A stretch of 64,000 nt of DNA from Rhodococcus yananensis (lineage in GTDB: Bacteria; Actinomycetota; Actinomycetes; Mycobacteriales; Mycobacteriaceae). The DNA is taken from NCBI RefSeq assembly GCF_020515525.1, contig NZ_JAIYEP010000007.1, positions 33,563 to 97,562 on the forward strand, in the 5' to 3' direction. The number at the start of each line of letters is the position of its first letter. The first letter of the stretch is position 1. A program made the position numbers and the translations under genes. The notes under the pieces were generated by a model, which saw only the letters and a program-made list of their open reading frames with translations, did no database searches and was not told where the DNA came from. This document shows, piece by piece, positions 1 to 8,878 of this stretch.

Positions 1-3000
1 CGTCGACGACGAGGTGGTGCACGGCGATCAGGATGCGGCCCTCCCGGCCCGGACCGGCATCGAAGAACACCACCTGCACGAGCACACCCGCACTCGGCGC
101 GAGCCGGCCGTACGCGTCCTGCGTCGCGGCTCCGATCACCGCCGACAGGTCGCCGACCCCCGCCACATCGACGACCGTGATCACATCGGCCGCCCGGACG
201 GCACCCACCGGCGACACCTCGAGCGCACGGGCGTGCCCGTCGAACACCGAGCGCAACGCGTCGTGCACGTCCAGCAGCGCCTGCACGGCATCGGTGAGCG
301 TCGCGACGGTCAGGCCCGCGGGAGTGCGGAGCAGGCGGGACTGCGCGTACCTGTCGTACGGGCCGCCCCGGTCGAGCATGTCGTGCACGATCGGTGTGGC
401 GGGCACCGTGCCCGACGCCGCGGCCGCATCCACCGCACCGGCCACCGCACCGACCTCGGCGACCCGACGCAGGCCCGCAGCGGTCCGGTGTTCGAACACG
501 TGCCGGGCAGTGAACCGCAGCCCTGCCGCACGCGCCTTCGACACCAGCTGGATCGAGACGATCGAATCCCCACCGAGCGCGAAGAAGTCGTCGTCGGGCC
601 CGACCGTGTGGAGACCGAGCACCGCGGCGATCACCGCGCACAACCGACGCTCGGTGTCGTCGACCGGTGGGCGTGCGGCCGCCGTGGGCGCGAACACCGG
701 CGCGGGCAGCGCATTGCGATCGATCTTGCCGTTCGCGGTGACGGGGAACGCGTCGAGCACCACGATCGCCGCGGGCACCATGTGCTCGGGCAGTCGGGCG
801 GCGACGCACCCGCGCAGTTCGTCGGTGTCGACGACCGCGTCCGGCTCGGCGACGACATAACCCACGAGTCGAGTGCGACCGGGTTCGTCCTCGCGGGCGA
901 TCACGACGACACCCGCGACCGTCGGGTGCGCGGCCAGCACCGCTTCGATCTCACCCGGTTCGACACGGAAGCCGCGGATCTTGACCTGATCGTCACTACG
1001 TCCGAGATACTCGAGCACGGGATCCGCTCCCGCCCAGCGCACCACGTCGCCGGTGCGGTACAGCCGCGCGCCCGGTCGACCGAACGGGTCCGCGACGAAC
1101 CGGCCCGAACTCATACCCGGCCGGCCCAGATACCCCCGCGTGACGTGCGGGCCACCGATGTACAGTTCACCGGCCACACCCGGCGGCACCGGACGGAGCC
1201 GACGATCGAGCACCAGGGCACGCCCACCCTCGATGGGTACACCGATGTGCGGACCGGTGTCCGCGGTCAGGACCGACCCGGCGGAGTCGACGGTGCACTC
1301 CGTGGGCCCGTACATGTTGACCGCGTGCAGATCCGGGGCGGTGGCCAAGGTCGACCACAACTCCGCCGGAACCGCCTCGCCGCCGAGCGCAATGATCGCC
1401 GGGCGATGGGCCGCACCGGGATCGAGCAGTCCGTGCGCGACCAACTGCGTCATCAACACCGGCCCGCAGTCCAACCCGTCGATCCGCCGGTCGCGTACGT
1501 ACGCGACGATCGCCTCCGCGTCGGCGAGCAGGTCCTCGGCGAGAACGTGGACGGCATGACCACCGAGCATCGCCAGCAGCGGATCCATCGACGAGTCGAA
1601 CGTGAACGTGTAGCTGAGCAGCACCGAGCGTCGGGTGACGGTGGGATCGCCGAACGTCCGCGTGCGTACGGTCTCCCACAGGTTCACCACACCGCGATGC
1701 GGGACCACCACGCCTTTCGGGGTACCGGTCGAACCCGACGTGTAGACGACGTACGCGGCGTTGTCGGTGCGGGCGGGCGAACGCACGTCCGTGTCGGCGA
1801 GCGGACCACCCGGATACCGCTGCGCGTCGGCGATCGCGGCGGGGTCCAGCACGACCGTCGCGGCGGCGTCGCGCAGCATGAACTCGATCCGGTCGTCCGG
1901 ATGGTTCGGATCGATCGCGAGGTATGCGCCACCGGCCTTCCACACACCCAGGATCGCGGCCACCACCACACCGTCACGTGGGAGCATCAGGGCCACCACG
2001 GATTCGGCCCCCACTCCCCGATCGACGAGGTAGCGCGCGATGCGGTTGGACCACACGTCGAGTTCGGTGAAGGTCGTCGTCGCGGTCGGCGACACCATCG
2101 CGAGATCGTGCGGCGTCGACGCCACCGACCGCGCGAACAAGCCGTGGAGCGTGTCCGGGAGATCCGCCAGCGGCGCCACGGCCGCACCCGGCCGGCCCGC
2201 ACACAGCCATGCACGCTCGTCGTCGCCGAGCAGATCCAGGCGGGCCACCCGGCGCTCCGGATCGCCGGCGAGCGCGGCGAACGCCCGGACGACGCGCCCC
2301 GCGAACGCCGCGGCCGTCGACTCGTCGTACAACTCCCGCGCGTATTCGACACGCACACGCAGACTTCCGCCGGGTGCTTCGATCACGTCGAAGCTCAGGT
2401 CGAACATCGCGGTGTCGTTGGACACGAACGACACCGACGGAGCGAGATCGGCGAACGCGGTGAGCGCCGGCGGGCTCTGGTACTGGACCATCACCTGGAA
2501 CAGCGGATGCCGGGCGGCGCTGCGTTCGGGGTTGAGCGCGTCGACCACCCGGTCGAACGACACGTCCTGATTCGCGTACGCGGCGAGGTCGGAATCCCTG
2601 ATGCGCCCGAGCAGTTCACGCACGGTCGGGTCGCCGGTCAGGTCGGTGCGCAGGACCACCATGTTGACGAAGAAGCCGACGAGGTCGTCGAGTTCGGGTG
2701 CGGGCCGGCCCGCGGTCGGGGAGCCGAGCGGGATGTCGTCACCGGCACCGCTGTGCGACAGGGCCAGGGCGACCGCGGCATGGACCATCATGAACATCGT
2801 CGTGCCGGTGTCCCGACCGGTCGCGCGGACCGCATCGGCCAGGCGCGCCGGAACGGTGTGCTCGACGCTGCCGCCCGCATACGAGGCGACCGTGGGACGC
2901 GGCCGGTCGGTGACGAGGTCGAGTTCCGTCGGCAACCCGGCCAGCCGATCACGCCAGAACGCCACCTGCCGTGCCGCCAGACTGTTCTCGTCGTCCAGTT

Positions 3001-6000
3001 CGCCGAGCAGTGTGCGCTGCCAGATCGCGAAGTCCGCGTACTGCACGGGCAACGGCTCGGGTGTGTACGGTGCGTCTCCGGTGCGCGCGGCGTAGAAGCC
3101 ACCGAGATCGCGCATGAGCAGCGGAGTCGACAACTCGTCGCTCGCCACGTGGTGGGCGAGCAGCAGCAGCACGCTCTCGTCGGGGCCGAGCGTCAGCAAC
3201 CGGACCCGCAGGGGAACCTCGTGTTCGAGGTCGAATCCGTGCCGGGCCTGCGCCACCAACTCGGCGTCGAGGGTGTCCTCGGTGACCGGTACCACCGCGA
3301 ACGGTGTCTCGGGACCACCGGGAGCCCCGGGTACGTCGAGGACCCGCTGCATCCCGGTGCCGTCGCGGTCGAGGAGGACGGTGCGCAGGCTCTCGTGCCG
3401 GGTCAGCACGTCACCGACGGCCCTGCGCAGCGCGTCGTGGTCGAGGGCGCCGTGCAATCGTACGGTGACCGGGACGTTGTAGGTCGGGCTCGGCCCCTCC
3501 ATCGCGAACAGGAACCACAGCCGTTGCTGGGCGTGCGACAGCGGCGCGAGGTCGCCGCGGCGCTGCGGGACGAGCAGCGGCCGATCGACGGTGCCCTCCG
3601 CGTCGGCGCACGCGGCAGCCAGATCCGCCACCACCGGATGGTCGAACACGGTGCGGATGGTCGGTTCCACTCCGAGTTCGTTCCGGATCCGGGCGAGCAG
3701 TTTCGCGGCGGACAGCGAATGTCCACCGAGCGCGAAGAAGTCGTCGTCGGCGCCGACGGAGTCGAGTCCGAGGATGTCGGCGTAGATGCCGCACAGCGCC
3801 CGTTCGAGTTCGGTCTCCGGGGCCCGCGACGATACGAGCGCCGCAAAATCGGGGGCGGGAAGTGCCCTGCGGTCGAGCTTGCCGTTGGCGGTCAGCGGCA
3901 ACTCGTCGAGGGCGACGATCGCCGACGGCACCATGTAGCCGGGCAACCATTCACCGAGCAGGGTCCGCGCGACCGCCGGTTCCGGAACGTCGTCGCCGAC
4001 GAGATACGCGACGAGCCGCGCGATTCCGGATGCGTCGGTGCGCGCCACGGTCACCGCGCGGGCGACCCCGGGCAGACGCAGCAACGCCGTGTCGACCTCA
4101 CCGAGTTCGATGCGGAATCCGCGCACCTTGACCTGGCCGTCACCGCGTCCGCGGTACACGATGCGTCCGTCCCCGGTCCACAGCCCGCGGTCGCCGGTAC
4201 GGTACAGGCGGGCGTGGGCGGTCTCTCCCCCGGCGAACGGATTCGCGACGAAGCGCGACGCGGTGGCGGCCGGTGCACCCAGATACCCCCGGACCACACC
4301 GGGACCGGACAGGTACAGCTCTCCCTCCACCCCCGGAGGAACCGGCGCGAGACCGCTGTCGAGGATGTGTGCGCGCAGGTTCGCGACGGGCCGCCCCACG
4401 ACGGGTGTGTCGGAGTCGCGGACGTCCGCGACGAGCGAATCGACGGTGCATTCGGTGGGTCCGTAGAAGTTGAACGCGGCACCGTGGCGGGTGCGCAACT
4501 CCTGCCAGAGACGCTCGGTCACCGCGTCACCGCCGAACCCGACTGTCGGGACGGATGCCGCGGGCAGCAGTTCGTCGTCGAGGATCTGTTCGAGCTGGGC
4601 GGGCGACAACTCCACGAAGTCCCAGTTCTCGCGCGCGGCCTGCGCCGCGAGCAGTGTTGCATCGCGCTGGGCGACCTCGTCGACGATGTGCACGGTGTGA
4701 CCGGCGAGCATCCACAACTGCGGCTGCCAGGATGCATCGAACGCGAACGACCACGCGTGGCCGACGTGCAGGTGGTCTCGGCCGGATTCGTGCGCGGCCC
4801 GCGAGTACACCTGCGCGCGGTGACTGTGGAACAGGTGGACCAGGCCGCGATGCGGCACGAGCACCCCCTTGGGGCGGCCCGTCGATCCGGACGTGTGGAT
4901 GACGTACGCGGTCGAGTCCGGAGTCGTCACGAGCCCGCGCTCACCGTCGGTGACCGGGTCGTCGGGCAGATCGACCGTGTCCGGATCGTCGAGCCGGATC
5001 CGTTCGGGTGCATGGGGTATCGACGCGATCCGCGCGTCCGTCGCGACGGTGGTGAGCACGCACCCGGGTGCCGAGTCGGCGAGGACGTGGGCCAACCGCT
5101 CGACGGGCTGATCGACGTCGAGGGGCACGTAGGCGGCACCGGATTCGAGGACGGCGAAGATCGCGACGAGCGCGTCGACGGTGCGGGGCACGGCGATCGC
5201 GATCCGATGCTCGGGTCGAGCGGGGCCGCGGTGCGCGATCAGTCGCCGGGCGAGGACGTTCACCCGCGACGCGAACTGCGCGAACGTCAGCGTCGTGTCG
5301 GCATCGGCCACTGCGGCACGGTCGGGGTTCTCGGTCACCTGCCGGTGCAGCAGATCGGTCAGCGTCAGGTCCGGGTCGACGGCGATCTCGACCGGGCCGG
5401 CCCATTCGCGCAGGATCCGGTCGTACTCGTCGTCACCGAGCATCCGCACGCGGGCGAGCGGCGTGTCGTGTCCGATGTCGGCGACCGTCGCGAAGAGATG
5501 CTCGAGGCGTGCGGCATGGACGTGCAGGTCGTCGCGGGCGTAGACGTCGGCGTCTCCGTCGACGAACACCTCCAGACCCGCGCTCTCGTCCAGGGGACGG
5601 ACGGTGATCATGAAGTCCTGCAGGGGGCCTCGTGCAACCGAGTGCACCGATCCGCGGATCTGCCCGAACCGCAGCACGTCCCCGAACGGTTTCACGTTGA
5701 CGGACGGGCCGATGACACCCCGCGATCCCGCGGGGAGGCGGAGGTCGCGTTGGATGTCCTCGCCGCGGTAGCGATAGTGGTCGCGGCACGCGGCGATCGA
5801 TTCCCGCACCTGACCGACGAGCGTGGACATCGTGTCGGCCGCGGTGGGGTGCAGGCGCATGGGAACGACGTTGACGGCGGACATCGGCACGTTCAGCGCT
5901 GCGCTGCCGAGCCGGTTCATCACCGGGAACCCGATCGTGAGGTCCTCGCGTCCCGTGGCGGTACGCAGGTATGCGGCGACGAGTGCGGTCACCGCGTCGC

Positions 6001-6754
6001 CCCAGGCTCCCCGCACCGTCCGGCCGAGCGCAGCGAGAGCCCGCTGTTGTTCTGCGTCGAGGGTGAAACGCACCGCGCACGAACGACGTGCGATGCCGCC
6101 GGGGCCCGGTCGCAGAGTCGCCGCCTCCTCGATGTCGGCGAGGTACGCGGCCCAGAACTCGCGGTCGGCCGCGAACGCCTCGCTGTCGCGGTAGTCCGCT
6201 TCCTCCGCGACCACCGGCTCGACCTGCGTGAAGCGCGCCGCGGGCACCTCACCGTCGGTCACCGACGCGGTGTAGTGCTCGGCGATGCGCCGGTTGAACA
6301 ACCCGAAGCCGTATGCGTCGAGCACGAGGTGGTGACCGCACAGGTACAGCACGACCCGGTCGTCGGCCACCTGCAGGACGGCCGCGCGCACGCAGAGATC
6401 GGCGGCGGGGTCGATGACCTGTGCCAGATCACGGGTCATCCAGTCCTGCGCGGCCTGCCACGGATCGGTCTCGGCGCGCAGGTCCACGATCGGGGGGTCG
6501 GCGAGGGCGCGGCGACCCGGGTACTGGACGACCGTTCCGTCGGCCAGCGTCTCGAATGCGGCGACGAGCACCTCGGACTCGTCGGCGGCCAGTCGGATCG
6601 CGCGGGCCGCGGCGGCGAGATCGACGTCGCCACGCAGTTCGATGCACTCGGACGTGTTGAAGATCGGGTTGTCGGGTGCCAACTGCTGCGCGAACCATAC
6701 GCCCGACTGGGCCCGTGTGAGCTGCAGGGCCGGATCCCCCGCACATGCGGACAC
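1..6754 (-). CDS. Non-ribosomal peptide synthetase (siderophore type), 3' end beyond the left edge
   Basis: About 2251 residues are visible; the gene continues past base 1. The GTG start at 6754 follows GGAGGAAA at 6760-6767 and opens straight into a condensation domain (MSACAGDPALQLTRAQSGVW). Order read by translation: C1 (HHLVLDA near residue 140), A1 (TSGSTGRPKG near 620; NFYGPTE), T1 (LGGHSL, Ser about 1013), C2 (HHVASDE near 1200), A2 (TSGSTGTPKG near 1670; NMYGPTE), T2 (LGGDSI, Ser about 2064), then an epimerization-type domain (TPIVHDMLDRGGPYDR) cut at its HHLVVD motif. A starter C domain with no preceding carrier fits acceptance of dihydroxybenzoate from a free-standing aryl carrier protein, matching the divergent dhb genes. 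Module 2 should deliver a D-residue. The glycine after HHxxxD is Ala in C1 and Glu in C2. The final product is not determined. Confidence 0.93.
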   Translation of the reverse strand, partial: MSACAGDPALQLTRAQSGVWFAQQLAPDNPIFNTSECIELRGDVDLAAAARAIRLAADESEVLVAAFETLADGTVVQYPGRRALADPPIVDLRAETDPWQAAQDWMTRDLAQVIDPAADLCVRAAVLQVADDRVVLYLCGHHLVLDAYGFGLFNRRIAEHYTASVTDGEVPAARFTQVEPVVAEEADYRDSEAFAADREFWAAYLADIEEAATLRPGPGGIARRSCAVRFTLDAEQQRALAALGRTVRGAWGDAVTALVAAYLRTATGREDLTIGFPVMNRLGSAALNVPMSAVNVVPMRLHPTAADTMSTLVGQVRESIAACRDHYRYRGEDIQRDLRLPAGSRGVIGPSVNVKPFGDVLRFGQIRGSVHSVARGPLQDFMITVRPLDESAGLEVFVDGDADVYARDDLHVHAARLEHLFATVADIGHDTPLARVRMLGDDEYDRILREWAGPVEIAVDPDLTLTDLLHRQVTENPDRAAVADADTTLTFAQFASRVNVLARRLIAHRGPARPEHRIAIAVPRTVDALVAIFAVLESGAAYVPLDVDQPVERLAHVLADSAPGCVLTTVATDARIASIPHAPERIRLDDPDTVDLPDDPVTDGERGLVTTPDSTAYVIHTSGSTGRPKGVLVPHRGLVHLFHSHRAQVYSRAAHESGRDHLHVGHAWSFAFDASWQPQLWMLAGHTVHIVDEVAQRDATLLAAQAARENWDFVELSPAQLEQILDDELLPAASVPTVGFGGDAVTERLWQELRTRHGAAFNFYGPTECTVDSLVADVRDSDTPVVGRPVANLRAHILDSGLAPVPPGVEGELYLSGPGVVRGYLGAPAATASRFVANPFAGGETAHARLYRTGDRGLWTGDGRIVYRGRGDGQVKVRGFRIELGEVDTALLRLPGVARAVTVARTDASGIARLVAYLVGDDVPEPAVARTLLGEWLPGYMVPSAIVALDELPLTANGKLDRRALPAPDFAALVSSRAPETELERALCGIYADILGLDSVGADDDFFALGGHSLSAAKLLARIRNELGVEPTIRTVFDHPVVADLAAACADAEGTVDRPLLVPQRRGDLAPLSHAQQRLWFLFAMEGPSPTYNVPVTVRLHGALDHDALRRAVGDVLTRHESLRTVLLDRDGTGMQRVLDVPGAPGGPETPFAVVPVTEDTLDAELVAQARHGFDLEHEVPLRVRLLTLGPDESVLLLLAHHVASDELSTPLLMRDLGGFYAARTGDAPYTPEPLPVQYADFAIWQRTLLGELDDENSLAARQVAFWRDRLAGLPTELDLVTDRPRPTVASYAGGSVEHTVPARLADAVRATGRDTGTTMFMMVHAAVALALSHSGAGDDIPLGSPTAGRPAPELDDLVGFFVNMVVLRTDLTGDPTVRELLGRIRDSDLAAYANQDVSFDRVVDALNPERSAARHPLFQVMVQYQSPPALTAFADLAPSVSFVSNDTAMFDLSFDVIEAPGGSLRVRVEYARELYDESTAAAFAGRVVRAFAALAGDPERRVARLDLLGDDERAWLCAGRPGAAVAPLADLPDTLHGLFARSVASTPHDLAMVSPTATTTFTELDVWSNRIARYLVDRGVGAESVVALMLPRDGVVVAAILGVWKAGGAYLAIDPNHPDDRIEFMLRDAAATVVLDPAAIADAQRYPGGPLADTDVRSPARTDNAAYVVYTSGSTGTPKGVVVPHRGVVNLWETVRTRTFGDPTVTRRSVLLSYTFTFDSSMDPLLAMLGGHAVHVLAEDLLADAEAIVAYVRDRRIDGLDCGPVLMTQLVAHGLLDPGAAHRPAIIALGGEAVPAELWSTLATAPDLHAVNMYGPTECTVDSAGSVLTADTGPHIGVPIEGGRALVLDRRLRPVPPGVAGELYIGGPHVTRGYLGRPGMSSGRFVADPFGRPGARLYRTGDVVRWAGADPVLEYLGRSDDQVKIRGFRVEPGEIEAVLAAHPTVAGVVVIAREDEPGRTRLVGYVVAEPDAVVDTDELRGCVAARLPEHMVPAAIVVLDAFPVTANGKIDRNALPAPVFAPTAAARPPVDDTERRLCAVIAAVLGLHTVGPDDDFFALGGDSIVSIQLVSKARAAGLRFTARHVFEHRTAAGLRRVAEVGAVAGAVDAAAASGTVPATPIVHDMLDRGGPYDRYAQSRLLRTPAGLTVATLTDAVQALLDVHDALRSVFDGHARALEVSPVGAVRAADVITVVDVAGVGDLSAVIGAATQDAYGRLAPSAGVLVQVVFFDAGPGREGRILIAVHHLVVD

Positions 6755-6846
6755 GCTAGTTTCCTCCTCGATCGCGCATCGATTTGCCATGGGCCCGACA
6801 GGATCACACGACCGTTTCCGGGCACCACGCGACTCCGAGCCATACC

Positions 6847-6865
6847 GGAGGTTAGCCTAACCGTA
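6847..6865. promoter_or_regulatory. Iron box (DtxR/IdeR/DmdR-type operator)
   Basis: The sequence ggaggttagcctaaccgta holds the GGTTAGCCTAACC core of the actinobacterial iron box (consensus TTAGGTTAGGCTAACCTAA). It lies between the divergent NRPS and dhbC starts, 67 bases upstream of dhbC and 92 upstream of the NRPS. Iron-dependent repression of both directions is inferred; binding is not shown by sequence alone. Confidence 0.85.
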
Positions 6866-6932
6866 TATGTTCGCTCGTGGTTGTGTCCGGCACGACCGCC
6901 CCCCGTACCGCTTACCCGAGAGGTGTGCGCAC

Positions 6933-8072
6933 ATGCAGGCACCGACCGTCGCCGAGCACGGCACCGACGCCGCGCGGACGGGAACAGCACCGTTCGCGCT
7001 GTACCGGCCGCACGGAACAGTGACCGCCGTCGGCGTCCACGACCGATTCGACTCCGCGACCGATGCCGCCACCGCCCTGCGCGACGGGCGGATCCGCTCC
7101 GTCGTCGGAGCCCTCCCGTTCGATCCCGACCACCCGTCGGCGCTCACCGCACCACGAGAGTTGTGCCGTTCCTCCGGATCGCTCCGGGCTCCCGCACCGG
7201 CGCTGCCGACCATCCGCATCACCGCGACCCTCCCCGCCGAGGACGAACACATCGACCGTGTGAACACAGCACTCGCCCTGCTGCGGTCCGACAGCGTGGA
7301 CCTCGCGAAGGTCGTGCTCGCCCGATCCCTGGTACTCACCGCCGCCGCGCCGGTCACTCCCGAATCCCTGCTCGCCGCACTGGTCGCGCACGACACCGCA
7401 GGCAACGGCTACTCGGTGGACCTGACGCCCGCCGGAACCCGCTTCGCCGGGCACCATCTCGTCGGTTCCAGCCCCGAGGTTCTGATCCGCCGCGTCGGCG
7501 ATCGCGTCACCGCGCATCCCCTCGCGGGATCCGCGCCGCGTCACCCCGATCCCGAGATCGACCGGGCCGCCTCCGAGACCCTCCACGGTTCCGTGAAGAA
7601 CCTGCGCGAACACGCACACGTCGTCGACTCGCTGCGCTCCTCGCTGTCGCCGCTGTGCTCCGAGCTCGACATCCCCGAGCGACCCTCGCTGATGAGCACA
7701 CCGCAGCTGTGGCATCTCGGCACCCCGATCTCGGGCCGTCTCCGCGATCCGTCCACGACCTCCCTCGACCTCGCGCTCGCCGTGCACCCCACCCCGGCGA
7801 TCTGCGGTACCCCCACCGCCGCTGCCCGCGATCTGATCCGCGAACTCGAAGGTGACCGCGGCTTCTACGCCGGGGCTCTCGGCTGGTGCGACGAGAACGG
7901 CGACGGCGAATGGATGGTCACCATCCGCGGCGCGGTCCTCGACTCCGACGGCACGGCCCTCACCGCACACGCGGGCGGGGGCATCGTCGCAGAATCCGAC
8001 CCGGACGATGAACTTGCAGAAACCACAACCAAATTCGGTACCGTTCTCGGTGCCTGGGGAGTAACGAAATGA
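6933..8072 (+). CDS. dhbC: Isochorismate synthase (DhbC/EntC type)
   Basis: A 379-residue chorismate-utilising enzyme that converts chorismate to isochorismate, the first committed step to 2,3-dihydroxybenzoate. Family signatures are visible: HPLAGSAPRH, the SVKNLREH stretch, a TPQLWHLGTPISG segment, HPTPAICGTP and the C-terminal AGGGIVAESDP. The ATG at 6933 is preferred, with GAGAGG upstream. An in-frame ATG at 6867 would start two bases after the iron box and adds 22 residues with no family resemblance. The stop overlaps the dhbA start by 4 bases (ATGA), implying translational coupling. The first gene of an iron-box-controlled operon with dhbA and dhbE. Confidence 0.93.
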   Translation: MQAPTVAEHGTDAARTGTAPFALYRPHGTVTAVGVHDRFDSATDAATALRDGRIRSVVGALPFDPDHPSALTAPRELCRSSGSLRAPAPALPTIRITATLPAEDEHIDRVNTALALLRSDSVDLAKVVLARSLVLTAAAPVTPESLLAALVAHDTAGNGYSVDLTPAGTRFAGHHLVGSSPEVLIRRVGDRVTAHPLAGSAPRHPDPEIDRAASETLHGSVKNLREHAHVVDSLRSSLSPLCSELDIPERPSLMSTPQLWHLGTPISGRLRDPSTTSLDLALAVHPTPAICGTPTAAARDLIRELEGDRGFYAGALGWCDENGDGEWMVTIRGAVLDSDGTALTAHAGGGIVAESDPDDELAETTTKFGTVLGAWGVTK

Positions 8073-8839
8073 ACGAGTCCATCACCCTCGTCGTCGGAGC
8101 CGCCCAGGGTATCGGCCGCGCCACCGCCCAGCGTCTCGTGAAATCGGGCCACCGCGTCGCACTCGCCGACCGCGACATCGTCGGCCTCCGCGACACCGCA
8201 GACCTCGTCGGCACCGCCGTCCCCGTGTACGAACTCGACATCACCGATCCCGCCGCGGTCGACGCCACCGTCGACGCGGTCGAGACCGAACACGGACCCA
8301 TCGGCGCACTCGCCCACGTCGCCGGCGTGTTCACCGTCGGATCGGTCCTCGACTCCGATCCCGCCGACTGGCAGAACGTCTTCGACGTCAACGTCACCGG
8401 GCTCGTCTCGGTGCTGCGCTCGGTCGGGCGCGGGATGCGCGAACGCCGCGCCGGGTCCATCGTCGTCGTCGGATCGAACTCGGCCGGGGTTCCGCGCATG
8501 GGTATGGGCGCCTACGGATCGTCGAAGGCCGCCGCCACCATGATCGTGCGCATCGCCGGACTCGAACTCGCCGAGTACGGAATCCGCGCCAACATCGTTG
8601 CGCCGGGTTCCACCGACACCGCCATGCAGCGCACCCTGTGGCCCGATCCCACCGACGACGCGGGAGCCCTCGGGGCGATCGCCGGGGACCCGGGTCGGTA
8701 CAAGGTGGGCATCCCCCTCGGACGCATCGCCGACCCCTCCGACATCGCCGACGCCGTCGACTTCCTGCTCTCCGACCGCGCCCGGCACATCACCATGCAG
8801 GCCCTGTACGTCGACGGCGGCGCCACGCTGCAGGCGTGA
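8069..8839 (+). CDS. dhbA: 2,3-dihydro-2,3-dihydroxybenzoate dehydrogenase (SDR)
   Basis: A 256-residue classical short-chain dehydrogenase. It has an N-terminal cofactor loop (VVGAAQGIGRA), AHVAGV in place of the usual NAG, a catalytic YGSSK with an upstream Ser (GSNS), and PGSTDTAMQRTLW in the substrate loop, typical of EntA/DhbA. It oxidises 2,3-dihydro-2,3-dihydroxybenzoate to 2,3-dihydroxybenzoate with NAD. It overlaps dhbC by 4 bases. The isochorismatase (DhbB) that must act between DhbC and DhbA is not between them and not elsewhere in the window. Specificity is assigned from family pattern plus operon context. Confidence 0.9.
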   Translation: MNESITLVVGAAQGIGRATAQRLVKSGHRVALADRDIVGLRDTADLVGTAVPVYELDITDPAAVDATVDAVETEHGPIGALAHVAGVFTVGSVLDSDPADWQNVFDVNVTGLVSVLRSVGRGMRERRAGSIVVVGSNSAGVPRMGMGAYGSSKAAATMIVRIAGLELAEYGIRANIVAPGSTDTAMQRTLWPDPTDDAGALGAIAGDPGRYKVGIPLGRIADPSDIADAVDFLLSDRARHITMQALYVDGGATLQA

Positions 8840-8878
8840 CACGATCGTCGCCGTCCCTCACCCTTCGAAAGGATCCCC

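Noticed and set aside
6867..6932. A longer N-terminus for DhbC starting at ATG 6867
   Set aside because: The ATG lies two bases after the iron box, where no ribosome binding site is possible, and the added residues have no counterpart in the family.
14..7855. A 2613-codon open frame on the plus strand
   Set aside because: It is antisense to the NRPS gene, rich in Arg/His, shows no domain, and ends inside dhbC. High GC content keeps this frame free of stops.
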